A stretch of DNA of 33,140 bases from NCBI GenBank assembly GCA_015484575.1, contig WFND01000167.1, positions 1-33,140 on the forward strand. Direction: 5' to 3'. The translations under genes and the position numbers were made by a program. Positions within the stretch are counted from its first letter, which is position 1, and each line of letters begins with the position of its first letter. Shown here in pieces: positions 1-7,497 of the stretch. Below the pieces are notes generated by a model, which was not told the DNA's origin, ran no database searches, and saw only the letters and a list, made by a program, of their open reading frames with translations. The stretch is from Helicobacteraceae bacterium. Its GTDB lineage: Bacteria > Campylobacterota > Campylobacteria > Campylobacterales > Sulfurimonadaceae.

Positions 1-893
1 GTTCAATACGTCTCAGCCACATAAAATTAAAACGAATAAGTGTTGCACAGAAGAAAAACAGTATTTTAAGAGTAGTTTTTGAGAGTGTTAAAAAGATAAA
101 TTTAAGATTTAAAATAGATGATAATAAGTTGGTAGTATATCTTCATCTTGGTAAAAGCACTATGTCAAAAGTAGAAAAAAAATATACAAAAAAGAGATAT
201 ATATCTAGTATAAAAAATAAGATAGTTGTAATTGACCCCGGTCATGGCGGAAAAGATACGGGAGCTATAGGTTATAAACATTATAAAGAGAAGAGTATAG
301 TTCTTCAGGTGGCTAAAGCTGTTGAGAAACATCTAAAATCTAAAGGTATCAAAGTATATCTTACACGCTCAGGTGATAGGTTCATTAAGTTACGAAAAAG
401 GACAAAATTTGCAAATAAGAAAAAAGCAGATATTTTCATATCTATTCATGCAAATTCAGTACCAAAAAGAAATGCTGCAAAAGCAAAAGGCTTAGAAGCC
501 TATTTTCTTTCAAGAGCACGTTCATCAAGAGCTACTCGTGTTGCTGCCGTTGAAAACTCCAAAGAGATTGAAGATATGAACTATTTTGGAAAAAACAACC
601 TGCTTAACTTTATGAATAGAGAAAAAATAATAGCATCAAATAAATTGGCTATTGATGTACAGCAGGGTGTACTCTCTAGTCTTCATAAAAAATATAAAGA
701 TGTAAAAGATAATGGTGTACGTGAAGGTCCATTTTGGGTTTTAGTCGGAGCACAAATGCCGGCTGTTTTATTGGAGATAGGTTTTATATCCAACAAAACC
801 GAAGCTTCACGTTTAGTAGATAAAAAATATCAAAAATACCTAGCTAAAGGTATCGCTGAGGGGATTGAGCGTTATTTTATCCATAATCCTTAG
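1..893 (+). CDS. N-acetylmuramoyl-L-alanine amidase (amidase_3), 5'-truncated by window edge
   Basis: This is a zinc amidase that cleaves the amide bond between muramic acid and the stem peptide of peptidoglycan, acting in the periplasm during cell separation. The ligands are visible in track-ORF numbering: H39 in DPGHGGKDTG, E54 in EKSIV, H107 in ISIHANS, and the catalytic Glu near 216 in VLLEIGFISN. The TTG start at 129 offered by the ORF track is not the true start. The same frame stays open upstream to base 3, giving a beta-rich stretch (SILRVVFESVKKINLRFKID, then KLVVYLHL) that resembles the end of an AMIN-type targeting domain. The gene therefore begins before the window. Its stop overlaps the stop of the convergent DHH gene by 4 bases. 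The amidase family is clear; the AMIN assignment is weaker. An EnvC-like activator with ftsX lies near the other edge. Confidence 0.93.
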   Translation, partial: SIRLSHIKLKRISVAQKKNSILRVVFESVKKINLRFKIDDNKLVVYLHLGKSTMSKVEKKYTKKRYISSIKNKIVVIDPGHGGKDTGAIGYKHYKEKSIVLQVAKAVEKHLKSKGIKVYLTRSGDRFIKLRKRTKFANKKKADIFISIHANSVPKRNAAKAKGLEAYFLSRARSSRATRVAAVENSKEIEDMNYFGKNNLLNFMNREKIIASNKLAIDVQQGVLSSLHKKYKDVKDNGVREGPFWVLVGAQMPAVLLEIGFISNKTEASRLVDKKYQKYLAKGIAEGIERYFIHNP

Positions 894-1957
894 GATTTAG
901 GCTCTAACTCTCCGGCAACAGATTCATTTTTATCTATAATATTTTGTATCTGCTCTTTTACTTTATCGTAGCGAAACTGCTCTTTAAAGCCTTGAATTCT
1001 TCCACCTGCCGCATTTGGGTGACCACCTCCATTTGCCCACTCTTTAGAGATTATAGATACATCAACTTTGTCATCCGCTCTAAAACTCATTGTACCTCTT
1101 GGACCAATATCTACTATAAAGTCATATTCATCATAAGTTGTTAAAAAACCGTTTCCTATTATTGAGGTATTTCCTAGGGCATAACTTAAAAATCCTCTGT
1201 ATCCTTTATAATAAATCGTCATCTCGTTACGTTTATCTCCAAGCAGAGAGACAATTCTTTTTGTTGATAAATTATCTAATGTGTCATCTGTTTTATCCAT
1301 GAAAAACTCTTTTTTCATTATATGTATTTTCTCATCTAGTTTAATATTTGCATCTTTACTGCCTAACATCTGTGCAGCTTTTTCTAATAATGACAGTTTG
1401 TATTTGCGGTCTTCATTGGAGAAAAGAACACGACTAAGCTCTCTTGTCTCGTTTATGAGTCTCATACACACTTTTCCATATTCAAAATTATCATGTTCAC
1501 TCTGTATCCATAAATCAACAGCATTTACAACATCTACATAAGCTTTCATCCAAAACGGTTCATCAAAATCAAAATTTTCTTTAGCATAATCGTAAGTGAT
1601 TTTTGTTGCACTTCTGTCGGTGTCTAAATAGTACCACTCGTACTGTTTTGAAGTCTTTTCACCACTTCCGTGATGATCTAAAAGTGTGATTTTTATATTG
1701 CGTCCCGATTCATTTAGTTTTGTAACTCTTTGATTTAATAATTTTGCTTCATCCGGATATAGATTTAGATCTGTTATCAAGATAAGTGCATCTTCTTTAG
1801 AACTCTCTATTGATTCTAAAATTTCATTTAATCTCTCCATAACTTCAGCTCCATAATTTGCATTGTATGAGTGCATCTTATATGGTGTTGATTGCATTAT
1901 AAGTTGACAACTGTAGCCATCTAGGTCGGTGTGGGATAGGTGGTATATATTTTTCAT
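890..1957 (-). CDS. DHH/DHHA1-family phosphoesterase
   Basis: A 355-residue DHH-superfamily protein, probably cytoplasmic and manganese dependent. The N-terminal HTDLDGYS (residues 8-15) gives the first metal site, DLNLYPDE lies near residue 64, LLDHHGSG holds the name-giving DHH near residue 93, and the C-terminal GGGHPNAAGG is the DHHA1 substrate-binding signature. Family members hydrolyse short oligonucleotides (nanoRNA), cyclic dinucleotide breakdown products, or act as RecJ-like exonucleases. The size and the DHHA1 domain fit the NrnA/oligoribonuclease type better than RecJ, but the substrate cannot be read from sequence. The start is ATG with AAGGAAA upstream. It lies 24 bases behind flhA on the same strand, so co-transcription is likely, with a TTACATGTAA palindrome in the gap. 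Confidence 0.9.
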   Translation of the reverse strand: MKNIYHLSHTDLDGYSCQLIMQSTPYKMHSYNANYGAEVMERLNEILESIESSKEDALILITDLNLYPDEAKLLNQRVTKLNESGRNIKITLLDHHGSGEKTSKQYEWYYLDTDRSATKITYDYAKENFDFDEPFWMKAYVDVVNAVDLWIQSEHDNFEYGKVCMRLINETRELSRVLFSNEDRKYKLSLLEKAAQMLGSKDANIKLDEKIHIMKKEFFMDKTDDTLDNLSTKRIVSLLGDKRNEMTIYYKGYRGFLSYALGNTSIIGNGFLTTYDEYDFIVDIGPRGTMSFRADDKVDVSIISKEWANGGGHPNAAGGRIQGFKEQFRYDKVKEQIQNIIDKNESVAGELEPKS

Positions 1958-1969
1958 AATTTTCCTTAT

Positions 1970-1979
1970 TTACATGTAA
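1970..1979. repeat. TTACATGTAA palindrome, copy 1 (intergenic)
   Basis: Exact copy between the stop of flhA and the ribosome binding site of the DHH gene. It is one of 11 exact copies in the window: 1970, 5025, 14857, 19100, 19298, 19874, 24780, 25188, 27317, 28460 and 32310. A near copy (TTACATGTAG) at 4270 lies inside the Rrf2 gene. Confidence 0.9.
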
Positions 1980-1981
1980 GA

Positions 1982-4174
1982 CTATTCAATACTGATAGAG
2001 CCTAATACTTCAAATTTTGCACTGGTATCTATCTCTGCGTGAGAGAGAGTAACAACATCAAGACTAAAACGCTCATATATTTCAGCAAGAGGGCGACGCA
2101 GTTGGGGGTCAACTATTATAATTATAGGAGAAACTCCTTTTTGTAAAAGTTCTGTTGCTTTTTCACTTGTGGCTTGAATAAGTTGGTTTATCTCTCCTAC
2201 ATTTAAGAGCAAGTTGCGAACTCCATCTTGTTCTTGTGATTTATCTAGCATCTTTTGTTCACTTGCCGTATCAAATGTTAAGAGCTTAATAACTCCATCT
2301 TCTCCGCTATAAAGGTTTGTGATAACACGTGAAAGTTTTGAACGAACTTGCTCGGTAATAATATCAACATTTTTTGTATATTCTGCAATATCAGCCATAG
2401 TTTCCAATATGCTTAACATATCCGTCAATGGTATTTTCTCATGTAAAAGAGCCTTAAATACTCTCTGAATAAGACCTATATTTGCAACTTTTAACAGGTC
2501 ATCTACAACTACAGGATAATCATTTCTTATCTTATCTAGCAACATCTGTGTCTCTTGGCGTGTAAGCATCTCTTCTGCATGTTGTTTAATAAGTTCACTC
2601 ATATGAGTAGAGATAACTGTTGCAGGATCGACAACAGTATATCCAAACATGATAGCATCTTCTTTATCTTCCGGACTTATCCATAGTGCATCAAGTCCAA
2701 ATGCAGGTTCTTTTGTGGGTTCACCCGGCAGATCACCTGTTGCCATTCCGCTGTCCATTGCCAAAAAACGATCCGGTTGTATAGTTCCATCGCCTATAGG
2801 AACACCTTTTAGCATAATCTGGTACTGGTCAGCTTTTAGGTGTAGGTTGTCTCTAATACGTACTTGAGGCATTAAAAAACCAAAATCAGAGGCAATTTTG
2901 CGTCTCATTGAACGAATTCTCTCCAATAAATCCCCACCTTGGGCTTCGTCTGCCAAGCGAATTAGTTGATAACCTAGTGTTAACTCAATCATCTCTACTT
3001 TTAATATATCATCAAGAGCAGCTTCCTCTTCTTGAGCAATTTGCTCTTGTGATTTTTTAGGTACTTTGGTGTTTATTGCAGATGAGTCAGAGCCTTTTGC
3101 TTGTCTGCTAGGAGTGCTTTTGTCTGTAGTTGAGGAGTCACTTGATGTGTTAAAAATATTTAATTCACCCTTGTCAAATTTATGTAAAGCGTATCCTAAT
3201 CCTGCAAACAAAATGCCAACAAATCCCATAGATAAGGTTGGAAGACCCGGAACTAAGGCGAATACACCCATGATAAATCCAACTATCATCATAGTTCGAG
3301 CATTACCCATAAGTTGAGAGATGGTGCCTTCTGCAAAATTACTGCCATCGCTTGAAGAGCGAGTTATCATAATACCGGTGGCAGTTGAAATGATTAGAGC
3401 GGGAATCTGTGATACAAGACCATCACCGATAGTTAAAACAGTATATGTTGAGGCACTAACCCCAATATCTAAATCAAATTGAAAAACACCTATTAAAAAA
3501 CCACCGATAATATTTATCAAAGTGATGATAATACCGGCAACGGCATCACCTTTTATAAATTTACTAGAACCGTCCATTGCTCCATAAAAGTTTGCACTTT
3601 GAAGTATCTCTGCTCTACGCTCTTTTGCCTCATCTTCTTCGATAAGTCCAGAGTTTAGATCCGCATCAATTGCCATCTGTTTTCCGGGCATGGCATCTAG
3701 TGTAAAACGTGCTGCAACTTCGGCGACCCTTGTAGAACCTTTTGTGATTACCATGAAATTTATCAAAACCAATATAGAAAAAACTATAATACCGATAACA
3801 TAATTGCCACCGATAACAAAGTTTCCAAAACTACTGATAATATCACTAACTGCGTCAGGTCCTTCATTTCCATGACTAAGAATCATACGAGTTGTTGCAA
3901 CATTCAATGATAGTCTGAAAAGTGTCAATATAAGTAACAGTGTCGGAAAAGTAGTTAAATCAGTCGGTTGTGGCACATAAAGTGATATAAGTAAAACAAG
4001 AACAGCCATAGCGATAGAGATGGTCAGCATAACATCAAGTAAAGCACTAGGCAGAGGAATAATTATAATAGCTAAAACTGCCATTACAAAAAATACAACA
4101 CCTAAATCACGAGATTTGAAAAGAAGTGCTAACGCAGAACTTAACTGCTGTTTCATACCTTTTTCTTTAGCCAC
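1982..4174 (-). CDS. flhA: Flagellar type III export gate protein FlhA
   Basis: FlhA is the large inner-membrane subunit of the flagellar export gate. It couples the proton motive force to export and docks substrates and chaperones through its cytoplasmic domain. The 730 residues match the usual family length. Roughly eight membrane segments fill residues 25-340, and the conserved FHIPEP-family cytoplasmic loop is clear near residue 145 (TKGSTRVAEVAARFTLDAMPGKQ, followed by an acidic AIDADLNSG). A Ser/Thr/Lys-rich linker (about 345-385) leads to the C-terminal cytoplasmic domain. The gene follows the Rrf2 regulator with a 10-base gap, so both probably share the promoter in front of Rrf2. The same neighbours, flhA / Rrf2 gene / rpsO, occur in Campylobacter jejuni as I recall it. 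Confidence 0.97.
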   Translation of the reverse strand: MAKEKGMKQQLSSALALLFKSRDLGVVFFVMAVLAIIIIPLPSALLDVMLTISIAMAVLVLLISLYVPQPTDLTTFPTLLLILTLFRLSLNVATTRMILSHGNEGPDAVSDIISSFGNFVIGGNYVIGIIVFSILVLINFMVITKGSTRVAEVAARFTLDAMPGKQMAIDADLNSGLIEEDEAKERRAEILQSANFYGAMDGSSKFIKGDAVAGIIITLINIIGGFLIGVFQFDLDIGVSASTYTVLTIGDGLVSQIPALIISTATGIMITRSSSDGSNFAEGTISQLMGNARTMMIVGFIMGVFALVPGLPTLSMGFVGILFAGLGYALHKFDKGELNIFNTSSDSSTTDKSTPSRQAKGSDSSAINTKVPKKSQEQIAQEEEAALDDILKVEMIELTLGYQLIRLADEAQGGDLLERIRSMRRKIASDFGFLMPQVRIRDNLHLKADQYQIMLKGVPIGDGTIQPDRFLAMDSGMATGDLPGEPTKEPAFGLDALWISPEDKEDAIMFGYTVVDPATVISTHMSELIKQHAEEMLTRQETQMLLDKIRNDYPVVVDDLLKVANIGLIQRVFKALLHEKIPLTDMLSILETMADIAEYTKNVDIITEQVRSKLSRVITNLYSGEDGVIKLLTFDTASEQKMLDKSQEQDGVRNLLLNVGEINQLIQATSEKATELLQKGVSPIIIIVDPQLRRPLAEIYERFSLDVVTLSHAEIDTSAKFEVLGSISIE

Positions 4175-4184
4175 CTGTTATTAC

Positions 4185-4589
4185 CTACTCTTCTAATATA
4201 TCTTCAAGAGTAAGAGTACCCAAAAAAGCGTCTATTTTACCTTGTAGCTTGTTTATAAAAGGCCATATTTTACATGTAGATGCTTTATTTGAAGGACAAT
4301 CTTCTTTTGATGGGGCACAATCAAATACAGCGGGTGTTTTATTTTCTACCGTACACATAATCTCCAATACAGTTCTTTTGTAAGAGCTTTCATTTAAGGA
4401 AAATCCACCTTTGACACCTTTAAAAGAGCTTATAATATCTTTTCTTGCCAAAGATTGAAGTATTTTTGCTAAAAAACTTTTTGGAATATCCAACTCTTTT
4501 GAAATTTTCTCTGCATCAAGAGGAGTATCTGATTTTGACAATACAATGAGTGATAATAGTGCATATTCACTAGCACGGGTTAGTAACAT
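4185..4589 (-). CDS. Rrf2-family transcriptional regulator, Fe-S type
   Basis: A 134-residue winged-helix regulator of the Rrf2 family (IscR, NsrR, RsrR relatives). The N-terminal HTH is typical: MLLTRASEYALLSL, then a recognition region around IPKSFLAKILQSLARK and the wing KGVKGGFSL. Cysteines C91, C98 and C106, in the pattern C-x6-C-x7-C, correspond to the cluster-binding loop of IscR/NsrR, with a further C79. A redox or NO-sensitive iron-sulfur cluster is therefore likely, but the target genes are unknown. It is the first gene of a leftward unit with flhA and is divergent from rpsO. A near copy of the window's palindrome (TTACATGTAG) lies in the Cys codon region. Confidence 0.93.
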   Translation of the reverse strand: MLLTRASEYALLSLIVLSKSDTPLDAEKISKELDIPKSFLAKILQSLARKDIISSFKGVKGGFSLNESSYKRTVLEIMCTVENKTPAVFDCAPSKEDCPSNKASTCKIWPFINKLQGKIDAFLGTLTLEDILEE

Positions 4590-4617
4590 TAAATTTCTTT
4601 ACGTAAGATTTTTCAGT

Positions 4618-4623
4618 ATTATA
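4618..4623 (-). promoter_or_regulatory. Probable -10 box for the Rrf2-flhA unit
   Basis: Read on the minus strand, TATAAT stands 28 bases before the ATG of the Rrf2 gene. No convincing -35 is seen, which is normal for sigma-70 promoters in this phylum. Confidence 0.55.
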
Positions 4624-4653
4624 TACAAACTTTCTTATTTAATCTTTTTTGGC

Positions 4654-4659
4654 TATAAT
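4654..4659 (+). promoter_or_regulatory. Probable -10 box for rpsO
   Basis: TATAAT preceded by a T-rich stretch and GGC, about 63 bases before the rpsO start. It leaves a leader of roughly 55 bases ending in a strong AGGAGG (4712-4717), five bases before the ATG. Confidence 0.65.
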
Positions 4660-4722
4660 TGCGCCTCAACATTTTGGGTATTTATCTAAAATGAAATTTA
4701 TTATACCAATCAGGAGGTCATT

Positions 4723-4998
4723 ATGGCTTTAGATACGGCGAAAAAAGAAGCTTTAATCAAGCAATTTGGACGTAATGAAACGGATACAGGCTCAAGTGAA
4801 GTGCAGATTGCACTATTAACAACTCGTATTGCAGAGTTAACGCAACATCTTAAAACACATAAAAAAGATCATGCATCTCGTTTGGGTCTTTTAAAGTTAG
4901 TTGGTCAACGTCGTCGTTTAATGCGTTATTTAAAACGCACTAACAAAGACAGCTACCAAAAATTAATCGAAGCTTTATCTATTCGCGATAATATATAA
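4723..4998 (+). CDS. rpsO: 30S ribosomal protein S15
   Basis: S15 binds the central domain of 16S rRNA early in assembly of the small ribosomal subunit. The 91 residues cover the full family length (about 89). The family motifs are present: [19 protein letters not shown], the [19 protein letters not shown] segment, and [12 protein letters not shown]. The start is fixed by an ideal AGGAGG five bases upstream. The gene stands alone between divergent Rrf2 and the downstream chemosensory operon, and is followed by a hairpin at 5014-5041. Confidence 0.98.
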   Translation: MALDTAKKEALIKQFGRNETDTGSSEVQIALLTTRIAELTQHLKTHKKDHASRLGLLKLVGQRRRLMRYLKRTNKDSYQKLIEALSIRDNI

Positions 4999-5013
4999 GT
5001 TTTTTACTAATTT

Positions 5014-5041
5014 TAAAGCCTTATTTACATGTAAGGCTTTA
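5014..5041 (+). terminator. Hairpin behind rpsO with a palindrome in the loop
   Basis: A perfect 10-base stem, TAAAGCCTTA / TAAGGCTTTA, closes an 8-base loop TTTACATG. It starts 15 bases after the rpsO stop. There is no clear T run behind it, so it may be a weak terminator, a processing stem or a bidirectional element. Confidence 0.45.
5025..5034. repeat. TTACATGTAA palindrome, copy 2 (in hairpin loop)
   Basis: Exact copy straddling the loop and the 3' arm of the rpsO hairpin. The stem therefore contains the last three bases (TAA) of the palindrome. Confidence 0.9.
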
Positions 5042-5100
5042 CCTGCTTGACACTACTATTTCTCACTTTTTTTATTAATATTTTAAATAATTAACAATTT

Positions 5101-5106
5101 TATAAT
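5101..5106 (+). promoter_or_regulatory. Probable -10 box for the chemosensory operon
   Basis: TATAAT in an AT-rich stretch, 58 bases before the ATG of the PAS gene. It is the only good promoter candidate before a 15-gene operon. A TTGACA at 5047 is too far away to be its -35. I see no sigma-28 or sigma-54 consensus here, so the operon may not be under flagellar control. Confidence 0.55.
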
Positions 5107-5112
5107 ACATTT

Positions 5113-5131
5113 AGATTAATCAAGGTAATCT
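5113..5131 (+). promoter_or_regulatory. Inverted repeat near the predicted transcript start
   Basis: AGATTA, a 7-base spacer, then TAATCT, lying 6 bases after the predicted -10. It could be an operator or a small 5' leader stem. The arms are only six bases, so chance is possible. Confidence 0.3.
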
Positions 5132-5164
5132 ATCCGCATTCAACTTATTTGACTGGAGGATGTA

Positions 5165-5593
5165 ATGTCATTGGAAGATAATGCAATCAGTACCGAAGGA
5201 TTGACTTTTTTAGAAGATGGGGAGGTTTTATATGATGACCTGTATCTATTGTCAGAAACAGATGAAAAGGGCATCGTTACATACGCGAGTGACTCTTTTT
5301 TAAAAATAGCAAATTTAAGAAGCTCTGATTTAATAGGACAGCCTCACAATATTGTCCGTCATCCTGATATGCCACGCGCAGCATTTAAATCACTATGGAA
5401 TGATGTTCAGTCTAAAGGATTTTGGTCTGGATATGTTAAAAATGCTAGAAAAGGTGGAGGATTTTACTGGGTATATGCAACTGTTTTACGCTCTACTGAT
5501 GCTAATGGTGCAATCAAGTATGTCTCTATTCGCGTTAAGCCATCACGTGAAGATATTAAAAAAGCTCAAGAGCTTTATGCAACATTAGATTAA
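5165..5593 (+). CDS. Aer/CetB-type PAS domain protein
   Basis: A stand-alone 142-residue PAS protein with no membrane segment. The PAS fold spans about residues 25-130: YLLSETDEKGIVTYASDSF, then NIVRHPDMPRAAFKSLW and WSGYVKNARKGGGFYWV. The RHPDMP / W...VKN / YWV pattern is that of Aer and of Campylobacter CetB, whose PAS domains bind FAD and report the redox or energy state. Flavin binding here is inferred, not shown. It is the first gene of the chemosensory operon, 14 bases before a receptor that has no sensory domain of its own. This suggests a split sensor/receptor pair as in CetA/CetB. The start is ATG with TGGAGGA upstream. Confidence 0.9.
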   Translation: MSLEDNAISTEGLTFLEDGEVLYDDLYLLSETDEKGIVTYASDSFLKIANLRSSDLIGQPHNIVRHPDMPRAAFKSLWNDVQSKGFWSGYVKNARKGGGFYWVYATVLRSTDANGAIKYVSIRVKPSREDIKKAQELYATLD

Positions 5594-5607
5594 GAAGGAG
5601 TAGTTAA

Positions 5608-7494
5608 ATGGCACTAATCAAAAAAGGCGGCAGTTCAAATGCCGCAATGGTTTCAGGACATACAGGTGATAAACGACGACAACGTACACTGGCAAAACAG
5701 CAACAGATTTCAGAAAGTATTGCCGGTATCGCTACGACAATCTTAGATAATGCCCAAGAGAGCGTCAGTGCAATAGAGCAACTGAAATCTTCAATGGAAC
5801 AGATAGCAACAGCAGCTGAAGAGAACAGTGGAGCAAGTGAACAGGCTCTAAGAAATGTAAAAAGTATTACAAGCAATATCTCTCGAATGGGAAACAGCAT
5901 CGATACTGTTATATCATCAACTCTTACAAGCGGTGATAATATCATGAAGGCAGTAGATACTATCAATCTGTCTGTTAATCGTATGAATGACTCTGTAGGT
6001 GTTGCAAAACAGTCTTCAACAAAAAGTGAAGAGCTTAAAGCATCTTCTGAAAATATAGGTGAAGCAGTCGGCTTTATTGCAAAAATTGCCGATCAGACAA
6101 ATCTACTGGCATTAAATGCAGCCATAGAAGCTTCTCGTGCAAAAGAGCATGGAAAAGGCTTTGCCGTTGTTGCTGATGAGACACGTGCTTTGGCCGGTGA
6201 GAGTGAAAAAAATGCAGAATTTATATCAGACCTTGTAAATAAAATCCAAGCTAGTATAGATAATATTATCAAAAGTATTGTTGATACTACAGATATTATT
6301 GAGGCTACAGGACATCAAGGTACGGATTTAAGTAAAAAGATGGAAGAGCTAACTAAAATTGCCACCTTTACGGTTGAGGCGGCACGAAATATGAATAACT
6401 ATACTCAATCTTTATCCAATGCCATATCAAGAATCAATGATGGGAGTGCCGATATAGCAAAAGCTTCACAAGATATTGCTCACTCTGTTGAGAAAACTTT
6501 AGATGGAATTGAGATTCAATCCAATGCTCTTGCCCAGACAGAAGATGACATAAAAGAGTTAAGTAGTCTGGCAGAGGAGCTTAAATACTCTACCGATACT
6601 ATGAAATCTGCTGAAGAGATGGCATCATCAGCAGATACGATAAGTGGCTCTATGGAAGATATACAGAGCTCCTTAGAAGAGGTTAGCGATGCACTAAATC
6701 AGATAGAGTTAAGCTCAAATACAACAAATCAGAGTGTGCTATCAAATAAGGAGCTTGTTGAAGAGGGGCTCGAAGCTTCTAAAGATATTAATTCATTAAT
6801 AGAGATAGGTCGCCGTAACTTTGATCTTCTTAAAATATCTTTTACAGAAGTCAGAAATGAACTTAAAGCTATCGCTTTAGCTTTTGAAAATTCAATTACA
6901 GAGGGCAATACTGCAGGTGGAGAGCTTGAAGTTATCGTAAAAGAGACTCGTAACGTTGATAAAACCGTGGGAAATATCTCAAACTCTATTATTCAGTTAA
7001 ATATGTTGGCGATTAGCGGTTCTATAGAGGCTGCACGTGCAGGTGATTTTGGTAAAGGTTTTGCCGTAGTTAGTGCAGATATAAGAAATCTAGCAAAAGA
7101 TTCAGAAGAGAATACAGATAAGATAAATGACACCATAGAGTCGATGAATTCAGAGATAGATATGGTAAAAACGGATTGGCTAAAGCTTTTAGGCGGACAG
7201 AGTGATGAGCGTCAGCAGATTAATCGTTTGGTAAATGATGTTGAATTTATTACGACTATGATTATTGATTTACTAGATAGATTTTCCGGTTTAAAAGGTA
7301 TAAATGATCAAAATCTTGAAGGTATGAATCAAGTGCTTATAGGTGTCAGTGAAATACAAAAAGCCGTTGAACTTTCAGCTAGAAATGCGATGGAGTCTCG
7401 TAAAGCGAGTGAATTGATTATTGAAACGATTACTCATATTGGAGAAGGTGTGGAAGAGTTGGCTGTTATGGCTGACGAGTTGCAACAAGGTTAA
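5608..7494 (+). CDS. Soluble methyl-accepting chemotaxis protein with two signalling tips
   Basis: A 628-residue chemoreceptor that should relay signals to CheA/CheW. No transmembrane segment, HAMP or ligand domain is visible; nearly the whole chain is heptad-like coiled coil. There are two hairpin-tip sequences. The first (about 160-200) is canonical: ADQTNLLALNAAIEASRAKEHGKGFAVVADETRALA. The second (about 458-500) is divergent: IIQLNMLAISGSIEAARAGDFGKGFAVVSADIRNLA. They are about 300 residues apart, so the protein looks like two fused signalling modules rather than one long receptor. No CheR-binding pentapeptide is present at the C-terminus (ends ADELQQG). Input probably comes from the PAS protein encoded just upstream or from the CheW-CZB protein. 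The start is ATG behind AAGGAG. Confidence 0.93.
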   Translation: MALIKKGGSSNAAMVSGHTGDKRRQRTLAKQQQISESIAGIATTILDNAQESVSAIEQLKSSMEQIATAAEENSGASEQALRNVKSITSNISRMGNSIDTVISSTLTSGDNIMKAVDTINLSVNRMNDSVGVAKQSSTKSEELKASSENIGEAVGFIAKIADQTNLLALNAAIEASRAKEHGKGFAVVADETRALAGESEKNAEFISDLVNKIQASIDNIIKSIVDTTDIIEATGHQGTDLSKKMEELTKIATFTVEAARNMNNYTQSLSNAISRINDGSADIAKASQDIAHSVEKTLDGIEIQSNALAQTEDDIKELSSLAEELKYSTDTMKSAEEMASSADTISGSMEDIQSSLEEVSDALNQIELSSNTTNQSVLSNKELVEEGLEASKDINSLIEIGRRNFDLLKISFTEVRNELKAIALAFENSITEGNTAGGELEVIVKETRNVDKTVGNISNSIIQLNMLAISGSIEAARAGDFGKGFAVVSADIRNLAKDSEENTDKINDTIESMNSEIDMVKTDWLKLLGGQSDERQQINRLVNDVEFITTMIIDLLDRFSGLKGINDQNLEGMNQVLIGVSEIQKAVELSARNAMESRKASELIIETITHIGEGVEELAVMADELQQG

Positions 7495-7497
7495 ATA

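Noticed and set aside
4691-4732. A 13-codon upstream ORF overlapping the rpsO start
   Set aside because: It has no ribosome binding site and its last codons run through the rpsO Shine-Dalgarno and start; chance is the simpler explanation.
5047-5052. TTGACA as a -35 box for the chemosensory operon
   Set aside because: It lies 48 bases from the -10, far beyond normal spacing, and no TATAAT-like box stands at 17 bases.
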